A DNA stretch of 51,155 nucleotides. Source: Chara braunii. Its lineage: Eukaryota > Streptophyta > Charophyceae > Charales > Characeae. The notes below the pieces were generated by a model, which made no database searches, was not told the origin of the DNA, and saw only the letters and a list, made by a program, of their open reading frames with translations. Where the stretch lies: the NCBI GenBank assembly GCA_003427395.1, contig BFEA01000395.1, forward strand, positions 1,170,063-1,221,217, read 5' to 3'. Shown piece by piece: positions 1-10,867 of this stretch (the stretch's first letter is position 1; each line of letters opens with the position of its first letter). The translations under genes and the position numbers were made by a program.

Positions 1-664
1 GGCTTCTACATTCGACTTTCGACCTCAGTGCCGCTCTTCAGTACCAGAGTACCTGTCGCATTGTTCCGGACTTCTACTTGGTTCTTGCGGTACTCCTACT
101 TCATCCAGGCTACTTCGGTTCGACTTCAGTCTCGACACTCATCATTGGGACTACTTCACTTGTTTGGCTACGGAGTTCCTATCATTCCCACCTATCCACC
201 ACCCTCGAACTTACCCTTCAGTCGCATGATGACCCCTATTTTCCCTGCCTATGTGGGTGTGTCCGCTCGCCGCCCTTCTGCCTTACCTTATGCTGCGCGC
301 CCTCCTCTGGAGTGTACGTTTTCTTTGTTCGCGGCTTCTGGCCACATGTCTATGCCGGCATAACCCTCTCTCCCCCCAGGCTCACCTTATGTATGCTCCT
401 TTGTGTGAGTGTTTTTCCCCCCTTTTCAGCTGGCGGTACCCGTTTAATGGTTTCCATTGAGCCCGGTGTCGTGCTGTTATTCCCCCTCTGAGCCTGATGA
501 CCCCTTACCTGGTTGTGTGGGTGCCCCCTTGGAGTTTACTCTGAGAGCTGTACCTGCCGCCTTCCCACCCATCCCTACTTCTGCCATGTGACTGAGTCCC
601 TTTCTCTTTTCTTCAGGTATTGTGCATTGTGTACAGGGCACGTGAGACTGTGCCACATTGAGGA
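1..664. other. No recognisable gene; pyrimidine-rich sequence
   Basis: The plus strand is rich in C and T and has several short overlapping open frames (28-363, 78-491) with no family I recognise. Runs such as the one ending in CAG near 619 look like splice acceptors, but this composition produces such matches easily. I see no paired exon structure and do not call a gene. Confidence 0.4.
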
Positions 665-770
665 GACATTTTTCTCTTTCTTGGCCGACACAGGTCAGAC
701 ATTTTTCTTTTTCTTGGCCGACACAGGTCAGACATTTTTCTACTTTTTGGGTCGACACAGACCAGACATT
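665..770. repeat. 33-bp tandem repeat, about three copies
   Basis: Units start with GACATTTTTCT at 665, 698 and 731, and a fourth truncated start lies at 765, so the period is 33-34 bp. Because 33 is a multiple of three, the minus strand reads an 11-residue repeat (KCLTCVGQE-like) inside an open frame at 477-809. A coding role is not supported by anything else; I treat it as a minisatellite. Confidence 0.8.
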
Positions 771-971
771 ATGGTATAGATTAGGCTTGAGGCTTAGTCT
801 GCATTGCATCCATTTTCATGCATGGAGCCTGCTCCGCATTTAGGATTGGTCCTTTTGCCGTTCCTTTTGGGTTTCCGCTATTTCAGCGGATAGCGTGTTT
901 GATGTATCGCTTGATTCATTCATAGGTCCGAGGATCGTGTAGCGGTACCCCTACGGCTCGGCAGTGAGGCT

Positions 972-1060
972 GGACCAGTTTCAGGCCGTCAGCCTGACCC
1001 TGGTCCGGTACCAGGTTACCCCATACCTGAACCTAGGCCGGTATAGCACTTCGGCCTAGG
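972..1060. repeat. Two adjacent strong stem-loops, one nested
   Basis: GGACCAG (972-978) pairs with CTGGTCC (1000-1006) and encloses CAGGC (982-986) with GCCTG (992-996). Right after it CCTAGGCC (1032-1039) pairs with GGCCTAGG (1053-1060) over a 13-nt loop. All stems are perfect. They mark the start of the stem-loop-rich DNA that continues to about 3030. Confidence 0.75.
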
Positions 1061-1254
1061 CCCAGGGCGGGAGGTTCATTCATTCTGTTCATTCGTTCGT
1101 TGAGTCGGACTGGACCTCCACTCAGTTGCTGCTTCATGTGTGTGTCCATCTCCTCTCTGTCTCTCTCTTCTCTTTCGCCATCTCTGCACGTGCCCTCCGC
1201 ACGCGTGTCACAAAGGGGAATGAAATAGAGGGCGAGAGATACTTACCTTGCACA

Positions 1255-2320
1255 ATGACCTAATAATGAACCTTTCATGTTAAAGGGAAATATTCGTTCT
1301 CAATCTACATGTTTGGTGGGTAGATGGGCAATATTTGCAGTAGCAAACATGCGTAGTTGATGATCAACCAGCTGTGCTATCAGTTGAATCATTGAGACTA
1401 AGTAAAAGTTCACACTCAGTCACAAACAAGTCCATACCAAAATGGGTAAGCACCCTCACCAAACCCCAAGTTGTTTCCTCATAAGATAGTTAATTGAACC
1501 TCCAAATGATTACCCCTTATACTCATTTTACATATGACATGGCGCTAAACCATTCTACTTAGAAACAATGCTTAGCATGCCTTAGATTTTACACGAACAG
1601 ATTGCACAAATACTTCTCTCTTCTTAGGGCGTGTGACTCCACCATTCATCTTATAAAGAATGTCTCGTCGCCCTTAACTGTTTAAATGTCCAAATTTTAA
1701 TAACTTTCTGACTTGTCTTCAAAATATGGGCAGGGACACAAGCAATACAACTTAGAAACAATGCTCAACTTAACCAGGATACTTCCAATTATACTTTTGA
1801 TTTTTTCTTCCCTTCTTAATGATATGGCTTAACGCTGAACCATTTGGTTTGGAAACAATATCCAACTACATGTTCATATGCAAATATAAATAAAGTATCT
1901 TCAAATATACTTGTTTGTGCTTAGTAAGTGGTTTTAGGCTAAACCATTCGGCTTGAAAACAATGTCTAACCCTTCGCAAAAATCCTCTCTCATAATAAAA
2001 CAAGAGACTGAACCATTCGGCTTGGAAACAATGTTCAACCTATCCTAAGTCACTCAAAAACATGAAGTTGAACCATTCAACCAAACTTCAGTCAGAAACC
2101 CCAAAAGAATCAGATAGACCAAACCATTTAGCTTAAAAACAATGCTTGGTCTCGAAAATCAGTAAGGCAAGCGCAATAAAACTAAACAAAACAACCAAGT
2201 CATTCAGCTTAAAAACAATATAGGGTCCTTCAGAAAACAACCAACAAACATAGTCTTGGGTCATTCAACTTAGAAAGAATGTCCAACCTTTAAGACCCGG
2301 TCAGAAGCATGCAAAACCAC
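1255..2320. repeat. Dispersed family of about ten hairpins with conserved core and covarying arms
   Basis: AT-rich non-coding DNA holding imperfect copies spaced 55-100 bp apart. The core is CATT, then about 12 nt containing CTT and ending in AAAC (or AAAG), then AATG; CATT and AATG pair. Outside it lie arms that differ between copies yet pair: GCTAA 1544-1548 with TTAGC 1572-1576 (plus GGC/GCC outside); TTAGGGCG 1624-1631 with CGCCCTTAA 1669-1677; ATATG 1822-1826 and AAC 1831-1833 with GTT 1872-1874 and CATAT 1875-1879; TTAG 1934-1937 with CTAA 1966-1969; GAAC 2010-2013 with GTTC 2033-2036; AGACCAA 2116-2122 with TTGGTCT 2146-2152; TTGG 2256-2259 with CCAA 2283-2286 plus GTC/GAC outside. Weaker copies lie at 1385-1412, 1741-1765, 2063-2090 and near 2195. 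No coding potential is seen. Function unknown: structured RNA repeats, tiny mobile hairpins, or template-switch products. Confidence 0.8.
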
Positions 2321-2760
2321 TTCTCTCTCACCTTCCCCCAATTCATCCCCTAGTCTGCTTTCAGTCACAATAAAAAGAAACTGAATTTTGCGTTACGTTC
2401 CTTCCAATTGATCTGATTAAGCTCTGAAAAGAAATTAAACTTATAAGGAAACACATGCATATCTCTCAGTCAAACTAGAGAGATATAATCATAAGGGTAT
2501 AGTGGGTTCACACAGGAAAAATAAGGTATACCTCACAGTTTTCTGCCTCTAGAATCTCGCATAGATTCCAACAGAGCTCCCGCAATCGATGGAGCAAACC
2601 TCCCACAGATGCCTTGATACACATTACGGGTTTCAATCCCGCATGCGACCTTCCTCTATGAACAAATGTTTTAGACTGAAGTAAGAAAGACAAAAGAAGA
2701 GATGTTCTGTCACTTAGATACGAGAGGTGCACTCAGACACGTGTGAGAGGGTCTTTATTC
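2321..2760. other. No gene seen
   Basis: Intergenic sequence following the hairpin family. The one short minus-strand open frame (2508-2732) matches nothing I recognise and has no supporting context. Confidence 0.4.
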
Positions 2761-2842
2761 CTTGAAACGCCTGAGGGCCCCGCAATGGTGGCCAGAACTG
2801 CAGTAAGACGGTAAAGTCACAAAGTGAACGCAATCTAACAAT

Positions 2843-3012
2843 ACTCTGGCAGGCTTCCACAACAGTGACCTCTTTGCTCAGCTTAGTCACTCCGCCAGAG
2901 TCACAACGTTGTACCCTCTAACCGAAATGTCGCTTCGCAGCAATAGCTCAAGCGGAGCAAGAATGGTTGCTTCTCCCGTTAACTGCAACAGTTATTCAAT
3001 AGCCCCAGCTAT
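2843..3012. repeat. Nested and adjacent stem-loops
   Basis: ACTCTGGC (2843-2850) pairs with GCCAGAGT (2894-2901) and encloses GTGAC (2865-2869) with GTCAC (2886-2890). The palindrome ACAACGTTGT follows at 2903. TAACTG (2980-2985) pairs with CAGTTA (2989-2994) over three bases, and ATAGC (2999-3003) with GCTAT (3008-3012) over four. No gene is recognised here. Confidence 0.75.
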
Positions 3013-3271
3013 CCTGCAGCTTAGTTAGCAACTGAACGTGGCTCGTTCGAGGCGACTGCAACCCTCATTTGCAGATTCGACTCGGCATGGCCACATTTCA
3101 ATTCCTCTTTGCCGCAGCAACGGGCACGCCCGGATCGACCAAGTGATAGTGTGATGAGCGCCAATGAGAAGTGATTAAAGGAAAGCGCATACAACCAACA
3201 CACTCTTGGAGCAAATGGTGGCCATGTGCAAGTACTTTTATCTTTTTTTCTCATGTGCGCGCCCTCAGCGT

Positions 3272-4080
3272 TGTCGGTGCGAATACCGTTACAAGGGTAT
3301 CCGTCCTGGTTTAAAAGTCCGAGAGCACCGCATGAGTTACGATTGTGTTTCAGATAGCGCTGACTAAGTGATTGACTAGAAATAGAGAGTGTGTGGGCGC
3401 GCAAACTTAAGGTGCGCGTGATCTCTTCTTTTGTTGATGATTGTAAGGTCGGTGTGGTTGCCGACCAAATTTTTATTTTAATTAAACTACGATTAAATTA
3501 AGTTTTATTTCGATAAATACGCTTGACCATGACGTGTGCATATGTACAGAGGACGACCTTGACAACAGTTACTGCACGGTTCTGCGTGGTGAGCAAAAAG
3601 GAATGTAAGGGTAGAAGGGTGGAGATGAGCAGCTGCGATGTAGGTGCGAGGGGTGGAAATGAGCAATTGCGATGTAGGCGCGAGGTTTGGCGACTGTGGA
3701 TTAATTGATAGGCCGAGGTGTGTCTATGGAACGTTTCAGTCGGCCCATGCGACGAGTCGTGTCGGCTTATATAGGTGTCCGCTAGTACCAAACCCAGCCT
3801 TGGGCCTAGCATGATTGGTTACAGAGTCGAATTTTCAGCCAGAAGATTCAAGGATCGAGTCTACGCAGGAGTATCGAAGCGGCGAGGAGGAGCCTAGGGG
3901 TTGCGGGTCCGGGCGGGGCTTTCCCCCTTGGTGTTGCTGTCAGCGGAGTCAGAGCGGTACTAGCGGTTCTTTTTCCTCACATGTCGTTTCTCTGACGACT
4001 AAAGTTTTCAAATTTTTTATTATTTATCGTCTTATTATTATTATTTTATGCTTCGGGCGTTCCTGGAATCAAACGTGACA
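3272..4080 (+). repeat. LTR-like sequence, forward copy of an inverted pair
   Basis: About 0.8 kb that aligns through its length with the reverse complement of 7161-7996, at roughly 70-80% by eye with indels. Both copies begin TGTC(G/A)GTG(C/T)GAATACC, carry the short palindrome around TTACAAGGGTAT, and end in a TGACA/TGTCA-like end. A TATATAG box lies at 3768-3774, followed by the shared GTCCGCTAGT stretch, as expected for a U3 promoter next to R. The last 150 bp are T-rich, like a polyadenylation region. No matching target duplication flanks this copy alone. It may be a solo or orphan LTR, or one arm of a long terminal inverted repeat. Confidence 0.6.
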
Positions 4081-7000
4081 TCAGACTTAGGGTCGTCACA
4101 GCAATCAAGAACCTTGAGCACACACTTTTTTTTGACTTGTCCGTTTGGATTCTTGTATGTTCGAAATGATGGCAAAAATTCCTCTATCCTGCCTGCCTTG
4201 AAATGAGGACCGAGGAGTTCAACGTTCATGTGAGCCGAGAGGTGATTAGCCCACGAGGCGGAATAAAACCCGAGTGGAGGGGGCCTTTGGTGGGCGCACT
4301 GGCGCCGCTCACTATTTGCAATGAGAGGTTTGAGTGTGAACATGTCGTTGGGACCCGGAAAAGTGGCGAGTTGTGCCTGGGCAAGACAGCCCAGACGCAG
4401 TAGCAGGGGGCCGTAGACTGGGCACCATGGCCAGGCATGGAGCCCTTCTCCACTTCAGCCTTCAAAGTTTTCATTTGAATATTTGAGTGGCCTGCTCGGG
4501 AGGATCTGCATCGCCGAGATCTGCATCGGGGCCGCGCCACGAGGGACGGCCTCTCTAAGGCCCAGGAAGGTGGCCTGCTGTGAAGATCTGAGTGTGGGCT
4601 TACCTATTGGAGGCCCGGAAGGATGGTAAGTCGTGTTGGGGGAAAACGACCAAAGGAAGCTTGGAGGAGGTGCAGCGATACTGACGAGCAAGTCACTTGC
4701 TAGGCTTGGGTATAGGTACGAAAGACTAACCGAACCGTCTAGTTGCTGGCTTGCTCCGGAATCCCCGCTGGTTAGCGGAGCTGCTGAAAGCGCAAGAGGA
4801 ACTGAACATGCATCAGGGTTGGGCATGGTTGGAGCTTAAAAAACCACTCAGCAATAAGAGACCAACCTATGGGTCCTTGTCACAACTCAACAATAAACAT
4901 TTGGCATGGTAAAGCGTTCGAGTCTCAAAGACTCATAAACCCCTCAGGATTTGGTATGGCTAAAAAAACATGCAATTCTCATATACCTCGCGTAGGCCCT
5001 ATCGTGTCGTGGGGGCTCACGAGATGCACTCGACCGAAGCGGCTACGGAAGCTCCATTTGTACCGTGATAAAATGATGAAAAGTCTTATCCACAAATTCT
5101 GCGTGATGCGACCGAGAGGGTCCCCCTGCGAGACCGATGCGCTTGACAACTCCTGCGTCTAACCTATTGTCACAGAATCAAGAAGACACACATAACTCTC
5201 ACCAACGACATCTAGGCACCTGCGAACAACAATGCTACTGCCTCAAGAAGTCCAACGACACCATGAGATCCAAGTGTAGCCACCAGCAGTACAACAATTC
5301 TTCTCATACACTCTAATAGTGAATCTTTTGCTAGAAGATAGAAAGATATATAGCCTATGAAGAAGATGATCACCACCTTGAGTACAATAGGAAATGAGAG
5401 AGTCACGTCGATGATAGTAGCACGAGGAAGATAGCCATGAACAACAGGCTCAATAAGCAGTGTGACGGCTATGGGCATTCCGACGATGAGGGGCAGCCTG
5501 ATGACCACAAAAAACACGAGTCTGGTCCGACCAAATAACGTGTTAACGATCTCTCTTCTCCTTCACTCATATCGGGCAGTCACTTGACCTGGCCACAATT
5601 CGACCAGATACACGTGATTCCAAAGGCTGTGATTGGGGCAAATCATCCCAAGGCAGACCACAACTGCGGCTCGAAAATACGAAACGACTATTAATTGGAC
5701 AACGAAGATCACCAAGTTGAGGTGGACGACCAAAAATGGGAACCACAGAAACGACTAAAATACGCATAACGATTGTCGAGGTATGGAGGATAATCACCGT
5801 GAAGATGGACTTTGCCACCACAAATATCATCGAGCAGTAGCAATCGTCTTCATCGTAAGCACGGTCATTAGAGTTGGGACCACGATCGGCGCATTCAAAA
5901 TGAAGTCCACTGACACCAACAAATATGGTCACTCCGGCGCTCACAGAAGTATACAAAATGATAATGAATCTTCCATTGAAACATGGATTGGTACGTTGCA
6001 CTTTCGTCCACGTGCAGTTACTACAACCCATACTACCTAGATCGAGCCCCTAACCACTAAGTTTGACACCGTTATCAGGTTCATAATGGCTCGAAACCCC
6101 CACTTCGCCTTCTCGTTTGCAAAAAGCGGTCGAAAGATGGCCCCGCTAACGAGTTTTTACTCCCTCCATCGCTCCTTCTCGATGCCTCCGCGCAGCTTGT
6201 TCCCTTATTAACTCCCAATCTACTAACTCACCAGTCATACCGGCCTTACCAATTGATTCGCTTGGCCCAAAAACCTCGGATTAGCATCTTTCCTCGGCCG
6301 AATCCATTAGGGATCGGGTGTGATAAGCAATTCCAAGTTCCAACCCTCGCTGCTCTACCTCCTTCGTCGCCATCTCCGTCTTCTTTGCCTTGTGCGCACC
6401 TGGCACAATCTCCTGTCCAGGTTCGTCCTGTGTTCTCCTCAATACTAAGCTGCACGCTAACCCAAACACTTTAAAGGTCGTTGATCGATATAGACAGTAG
6501 AGCGGTAGTCATGAAAGTTGACGTCCGCTAAGGAGTGTGTTAACAACTACCCTGCCGAATTGGTCATCCCCGAAAGCGGTTGACGCTGGTGCGTGCGACT
6601 TATGCTCGTTCGTCGTGGCAATTTCGAGCCGCGATAGAGTAGGAGGGCGTTGGGCCTGCTGCAAAGCGTGCTGCGTGAATGTAAAGCGGGTCTCGGTGCA
6701 AATCTTGGTGGTAGTAACAAATATCCAAGTGAGAATTTTGAATACCGAAGTGGGCAGCTCTATGTGAACAACTGCTGCAGCGGCCCCCATCGTGGTGCCC
6801 GCTGGTCCTCGCCTCGCCCTGGCGTAGTTCAACATTTTATGGGTCCGAATGGGCTTGCTCACACTCAAACCTCTCACAACAGATCGTGGGTGGTGGACAA
6901 CGCACTAGACCCCTTGTCTTGGTCAAGTGTGCGCCTCACCCCTTTTTGCAGCGAAGCCACACTAATTTTCTCAGTACCGCTCCAACTATTAGCAAGTGTC

Positions 7001-7160
7001 TCAAAGGACTCGCCTATGGGCGTGACCCCACAGAGTCGGTCGGTCCCAGGTAAATCAAAACTATTTAGTTTTATTCATCAAGTTTCATCATCTGTAATTG
7101 AACTCGAATGTGCATCTTAGCAGTTAAAGGGCGCACCAATCGAACTACGCCCATCAAGTC
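4081..7160. other. Interior between the opposed LTR-like copies; no gene recognised
   Basis: Several open frames of 60-156 codons exist on both strands, the longest at 5567-6031 (minus) and 6650-7120 (plus), but none carries a motif I know. The minus frame at 5212-5517 is hydrophobic, but its composition follows from the complement strand. Small perfect hairpins occur, such as GAGTCT with AGACTC near 4919-4933, yet density is lower than upstream. A phrase ATTTGG(C/T)ATGG recurs at about 4899 and 4950. Confidence 0.4.
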
Positions 7161-7996
7161 TGACACTGGTTTCGGACCCGGCATCGAGAGAACTACTAGT
7201 ACCGAAAAAAAAAGGACAATAAATTAAAAAAGCAGAAATAAAAATTTAAAGTAAATAAATAAAAACGAAAACGGGAGGAGGGGGAGAAGCCCCCGACACT
7301 CCTTTAGTCCCACCTATTAGATATGTGGGCGCGGTAAACAGTAAAACCAAAAGGGATAGCCACGTCGGGCCGTCAAACCCTCGGTCCCTTCTTGTTGCTC
7401 CAATACTCCTGTGCAGCTGTCCACTGGCCTCGATCCTTGAATTTCCAGGATGAAAGTCCGACAACATAACCAATAGTATTGCGCCCAAGATTGGGTTTAG
7501 CACTAGCGGAAACGGATATAAACGGGTACCGGTACACATGTGAGTCCGCTAAATACTCCAAGGTCACTCTATCAACCTCTTGGCTAAACCCACGGTCGTC
7601 AAGCGCCGCGCCTACCGCGCAGCGGCCCCACCTGTATTCTATTCCCTCGCACACTCCTACTACAACCCAAAGGCAACACTACTGTCGATGTCGTCTTCCG
7701 TATGAACGCATGCACATCATGGTCAGAACAATAGAAAGAAAACGTTTTAGTCCTACTTTAATACACATAAGAAGTTTGGTCGATGAAAATGCAGGTTCTA
7801 TAATATCAATAAGAACAACATCACGTGCGCCTCAAAACTGCACGCCCCCACACTCTCTACTTCTAGTCAACCATTCAGTCAGCGTAAGCGACACAATCGC
7901 GAGTCGCGCGGGGTTCTTAGAACTTTGAATCAAGTTCATTCTCTGTCGCTTGCAAAAACCAGGGCGGATACCCTTGTAAGGGTATTCACACTGACA
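7161..7996 (-). repeat. LTR-like sequence, reverse copy of an inverted pair
   Basis: The reverse complement aligns with 3272-4080, including the TATA-like region (TTATATCC on the minus strand near 7515-7525) and the GGGTTTAGCACTAGCGG-type stretch next to it. An alternative reading of the ends gives an 824-bp element at 7167-7990 starting TG and ending CA, flanked on both sides by CTGACAC (7160-7166 and 7991-7997). Seven bases is unusual for an LTR element. The two readings cannot be separated from this window alone. Confidence 0.6.
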
Positions 7997-8029
7997 CCGT
8001 CACTACCTACCTACGACTACTCCTAACGC

Positions 8030-9040
8030 TTATACAGGGGCACATTGCGAACATAACTTTTTTGTCTTCCTCCAACCATCAGAGGGGATGCATGTTGCCC
8101 CCGGCCCGACTGTGGTGGTCAAGGATGGGGTGGGGGTTGTCGTCGCTATCAACTTCACATGCTTGTCCATGACGTCCGCGGTCGCCTCAAACATTTGTTG
8201 CCTTACATTTTTTTGTTTAAATCCACGGCCCCCACTACTCTCGCTGAAGGACGACTCCTTTGTTGATCCTTGCTCGTTGTCCTTACCATCCCCGCCTCCC
8301 TCACTACCAACGGATTCTTTCCAACCAGCATTGGGCCCAACCATTTGAACCCCTCCAGACGTGTCTGTGTTCCCAAGATTCGTTGGTTGTATAGTGTGAT
8401 CTCTCTTGGACATCGCCTTCATCTCCTCATACACACGTCGGTTCATTCGAAACTCGAAGCCTTTCTCCTTCCTCTCCTGTCGCGTGAGTGCTAAGAATTC
8501 CTCCTTCCCCGGATTCGTCCATGAACTTGTAAATTGTCTTGAACTGTTGGAATAGGTTGTCCCATTTCTTCCCGCAGTTCATAGCCTTCCTAGTCGTCAC
8601 CCCCATCTTCACGAGCCTCTTTTCGACGTCATTCCACTTTCAAGTCTTCGAATTCATGCATCCATAGTTGTGTCCCAAGCCGACGAGATGCAAATCCTGA
8701 TTATCCTGGTCTCTTTTCGTGGGAACGAGAGCAATTTATGCTCCACCGTCCACAAATCCCTGTGATTGGCGCTTTCGCCCTCGACACCGTCTTGCCTTGC
8801 CGCCTGCTCGCGGTTCGTCGTCCTTTTGTCTGGCCCAGCATCCGCCTCTCTTCCTTCCCACCGGTCAAATGTCAAATTCCTCCTCGGTGTCTTTGCCACC
8901 GTCAAGATCGGCCTCATCCACACAACATTCTTCATCCCCCCCCCAGGATCGCAGTCCACGTATGTGGCATCCCCTCTGACGTCCATGTTGGCCACCCCTT
9001 TCGTTATGCCGGAAGTGCTCAGTTGTTGCATTTGTTGTCG
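8030..9040 (-). pseudogene. SANT/Myb-like (trihelix-type) DNA-binding protein, broken
   Basis: Read on the minus strand, three frames together give a SANT/Myb-like protein of the kind that occurs as multicopy families with PIF/Harbinger elements. Around 8780-8700 lies an acidic or basic helix containing KRDQDNQDLH. Next come the tryptophan-centred helix WNDVEKRL and the motif GKKWDNLFQQFKTIYKF (about 8590-8530), the recognition-helix signature. A conserved MNRRVYEEM/DHTIQPTN segment follows (8446-8370), then a Ser/Gly/Lys-rich linker and RQQMFEATADVMDKH (near 8190). A frameshift near 8735, an in-frame TGA near 8650 and a frameshift near 8470 break it. The usual C-terminal coiled segment is missing because an LTR-like sequence starts just past the end. 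It may once have bound transposon ends; this copy cannot be functional. The upstream limit is uncertain and may reach 9480. Confidence 0.7.
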
Positions 9041-10259
9041 CTGATCATTCCAAAATTATTGACCAACGTCCTCCGTCACCGACCAGTCGCCAGCTTCCTC
9101 TCATCCATCGATTGCATCATTGTAAGTCACAAATGGAGACACCCCCATGCTCGTTGTCTTCGTCGTTGAAGCATCTACACCTGCAACGCTCCCACCACCA
9201 GCCCTCACCGGTGAAACGAAATCATGCTCCCCAGGCACCGTCCTGGAACACCGTGCGCAGATGTCCGCCCCCCTACCGGCCCTCTTCGTCGACTTGCGAG
9301 AATGTCGTTTGTAGCTGGGTTCATGACGACTATATGTGTAACGTACGGCCCACTACCAGAGTCGATATCGAAGTTCAGATCCACAACTGCTGCGCCGTAG
9401 CCTGTCCAGGTCCGTCCCTCCAATAGGTCTGTGTAAGTCGAGTCGTCGACTGTCTCAAGAATTGGCTTCCCATCCAATCCTGTATGGAGCCGTGGTTGAG
9501 AGGAACCGTTGAAGATCGATGCTCCTCGCCCTTGTCGTCACTTGGAGGCAACAAAATCTCGTGCGATGGTAGGTGGTTGTACAACATTGGATTTTATGGC
9601 CACCTGCCACCCTGCGGTGGTAGATCGTGGTTTTAAGGATCCACGCAGCCCTGTTGTCGGCGCGCTGTTCATCATATAGTTGTCCATCTTCCTCGCCTTC
9701 TTCGACCATCGCCTCGTTGGTTTCCTTTCACGAACATGCCCCAGAATACAAATGTGGAAGACGACAACGACGGTGAGCAGCACAGCAAATAGCAGCATGA
9801 GCGACAACCAACAGTGCAATTCTACCATGAACGACATCAGAGCAAAGACAGGACCCACACAGACGTGTGTCGCATCTGTCGCAAGTGTTGACACATGCTA
9901 ATCAGGAAGGCGATAACGACACCACATTCCTACACAGGGTGCCTTGTCAAGAGGATGGCTATGTAATCGAAAATTCTAACCGTTGGAAGGCCCGCCCGAA
10001 CGACATGAGGCCCACACGAGCCGGTCGAAGAAGTCTGTAGGTCGCGAAGAGGCCCCTCCACGGGCCGTCCAAAGATGTCCCGGCGTCGTGGAGCGAATCA
10101 CCGCCAATGGTAAACTAAAGAGGCGATAACAGGTCCTCTTCGACGACATCGGCCCATGATGTCAATCTTTGGGTCACCGGACAACGACTGTACCACCTAC
10201 GGCGTTGAGATTCTCGTCAAAGGTCAATGACGCCAACCTACGAATCGCAGATCTTCGGA
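9041..10259. other. No confident gene; possible degraded N-terminal part of the SANT-like pseudogene
   Basis: Minus-strand frames at 9205-9477 and 9538-9894 are low in recognisable motifs. They could be the disordered N-terminal region of the pseudogene at 8030-9040, because such proteins carry long unconserved N-termini. From about 9900 to 10,259 I see nothing beyond scattered short palindromes. Confidence 0.35.
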
Positions 10260-10660
10260 CTCCAAAGGATCTCGCGAGGTCCCCCGGAGCCAAGGACGAT
10301 TTGCCTAGGAAATCCTCGTAGTCCGAGGATTTGTCCTCGGCGTGATTTCACATTTTCTTTTCGAAATCGACTTTAAGGACATATGGAACGAGGACTGAAT
10401 TCTTAGAATCGCATTCCCAAGGAGTGTCTAACGAGGTCCTGAGACATCAAAAGCTAAACCGGATAAGGTTGGCAAGACAACATTGGGGGCAAGTCTCACT
10501 AGCAGGGATGAGTTTCCTCAACGCCTAAAGCTGGATGTGGTTATGGAGATCTGCAAAAATCGCGTTGAGTTTTCTCAACCTCACTTCGCAACAAACACGT
10601 CCAGATTCAAGCGTTGATGAAACTCGACACTGCTAATGGGACTCGAATCCGGGTCGAATT
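10260..10660. repeat. Stem-loop-rich segment related to the 22.2-26.8 kb insertion
   Basis: Perfect hairpins include AAATCCTCG (10310-10318) with CGAGGATTT (10324-10332), overlapping an alternative CCGAGG (10323-10328) with CCTCGG (10335-10340); also GTTGAG/CTCAAC around a TTTT loop near 10563-10578 and ACACTG/CAGTGT near 10627-10666. From about 10,525 to 10,645 the order of words ATGGAGAT(C/G)TGCA, AATC, TTGA, CTCA, GATTCAAG, TGCTA(A/G)TGGGAC matches 23,465-23,580, so the two loci are diverged relatives. Confidence 0.65.
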
Positions 10661-10867
10661 GCAGTGTGAGGATCACTGGCCTCAATTACCTTTTTTCATT
10701 TTTCATTTTTTTGAAAAGAAATTCGGTAGCGATTGCGTTTTTCAAGGCAGATCGGACTTGATCTTCTATTGGACAAATGATTTTTCTGTAATGAAATGAG
10801 TTGTGATGAAAGGCCTGAAAAGTTGTCCTGTCCAGATTTGATAAGTAATTGACTTGGTTCGGGGAAA

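Noticed and set aside
1236-1250. Minus-strand splice donor AAG/GTAAGTATC
   Set aside because: A good match but with no open exon before it and no convincing acceptor after it.
1255-2320. CRISPR-like array of repeats and spacers
   Set aside because: Copies are imperfect, spacing is irregular, the flanks covary with each other, and the DNA is eukaryotic; no cas genes.
5212-5517. Hydrophobic 101-residue minus-strand frame resembling a membrane protein
   Set aside because: Its hydrophobicity comes from an A/C-rich plus strand; no start context, family motif or neighbour supports it.
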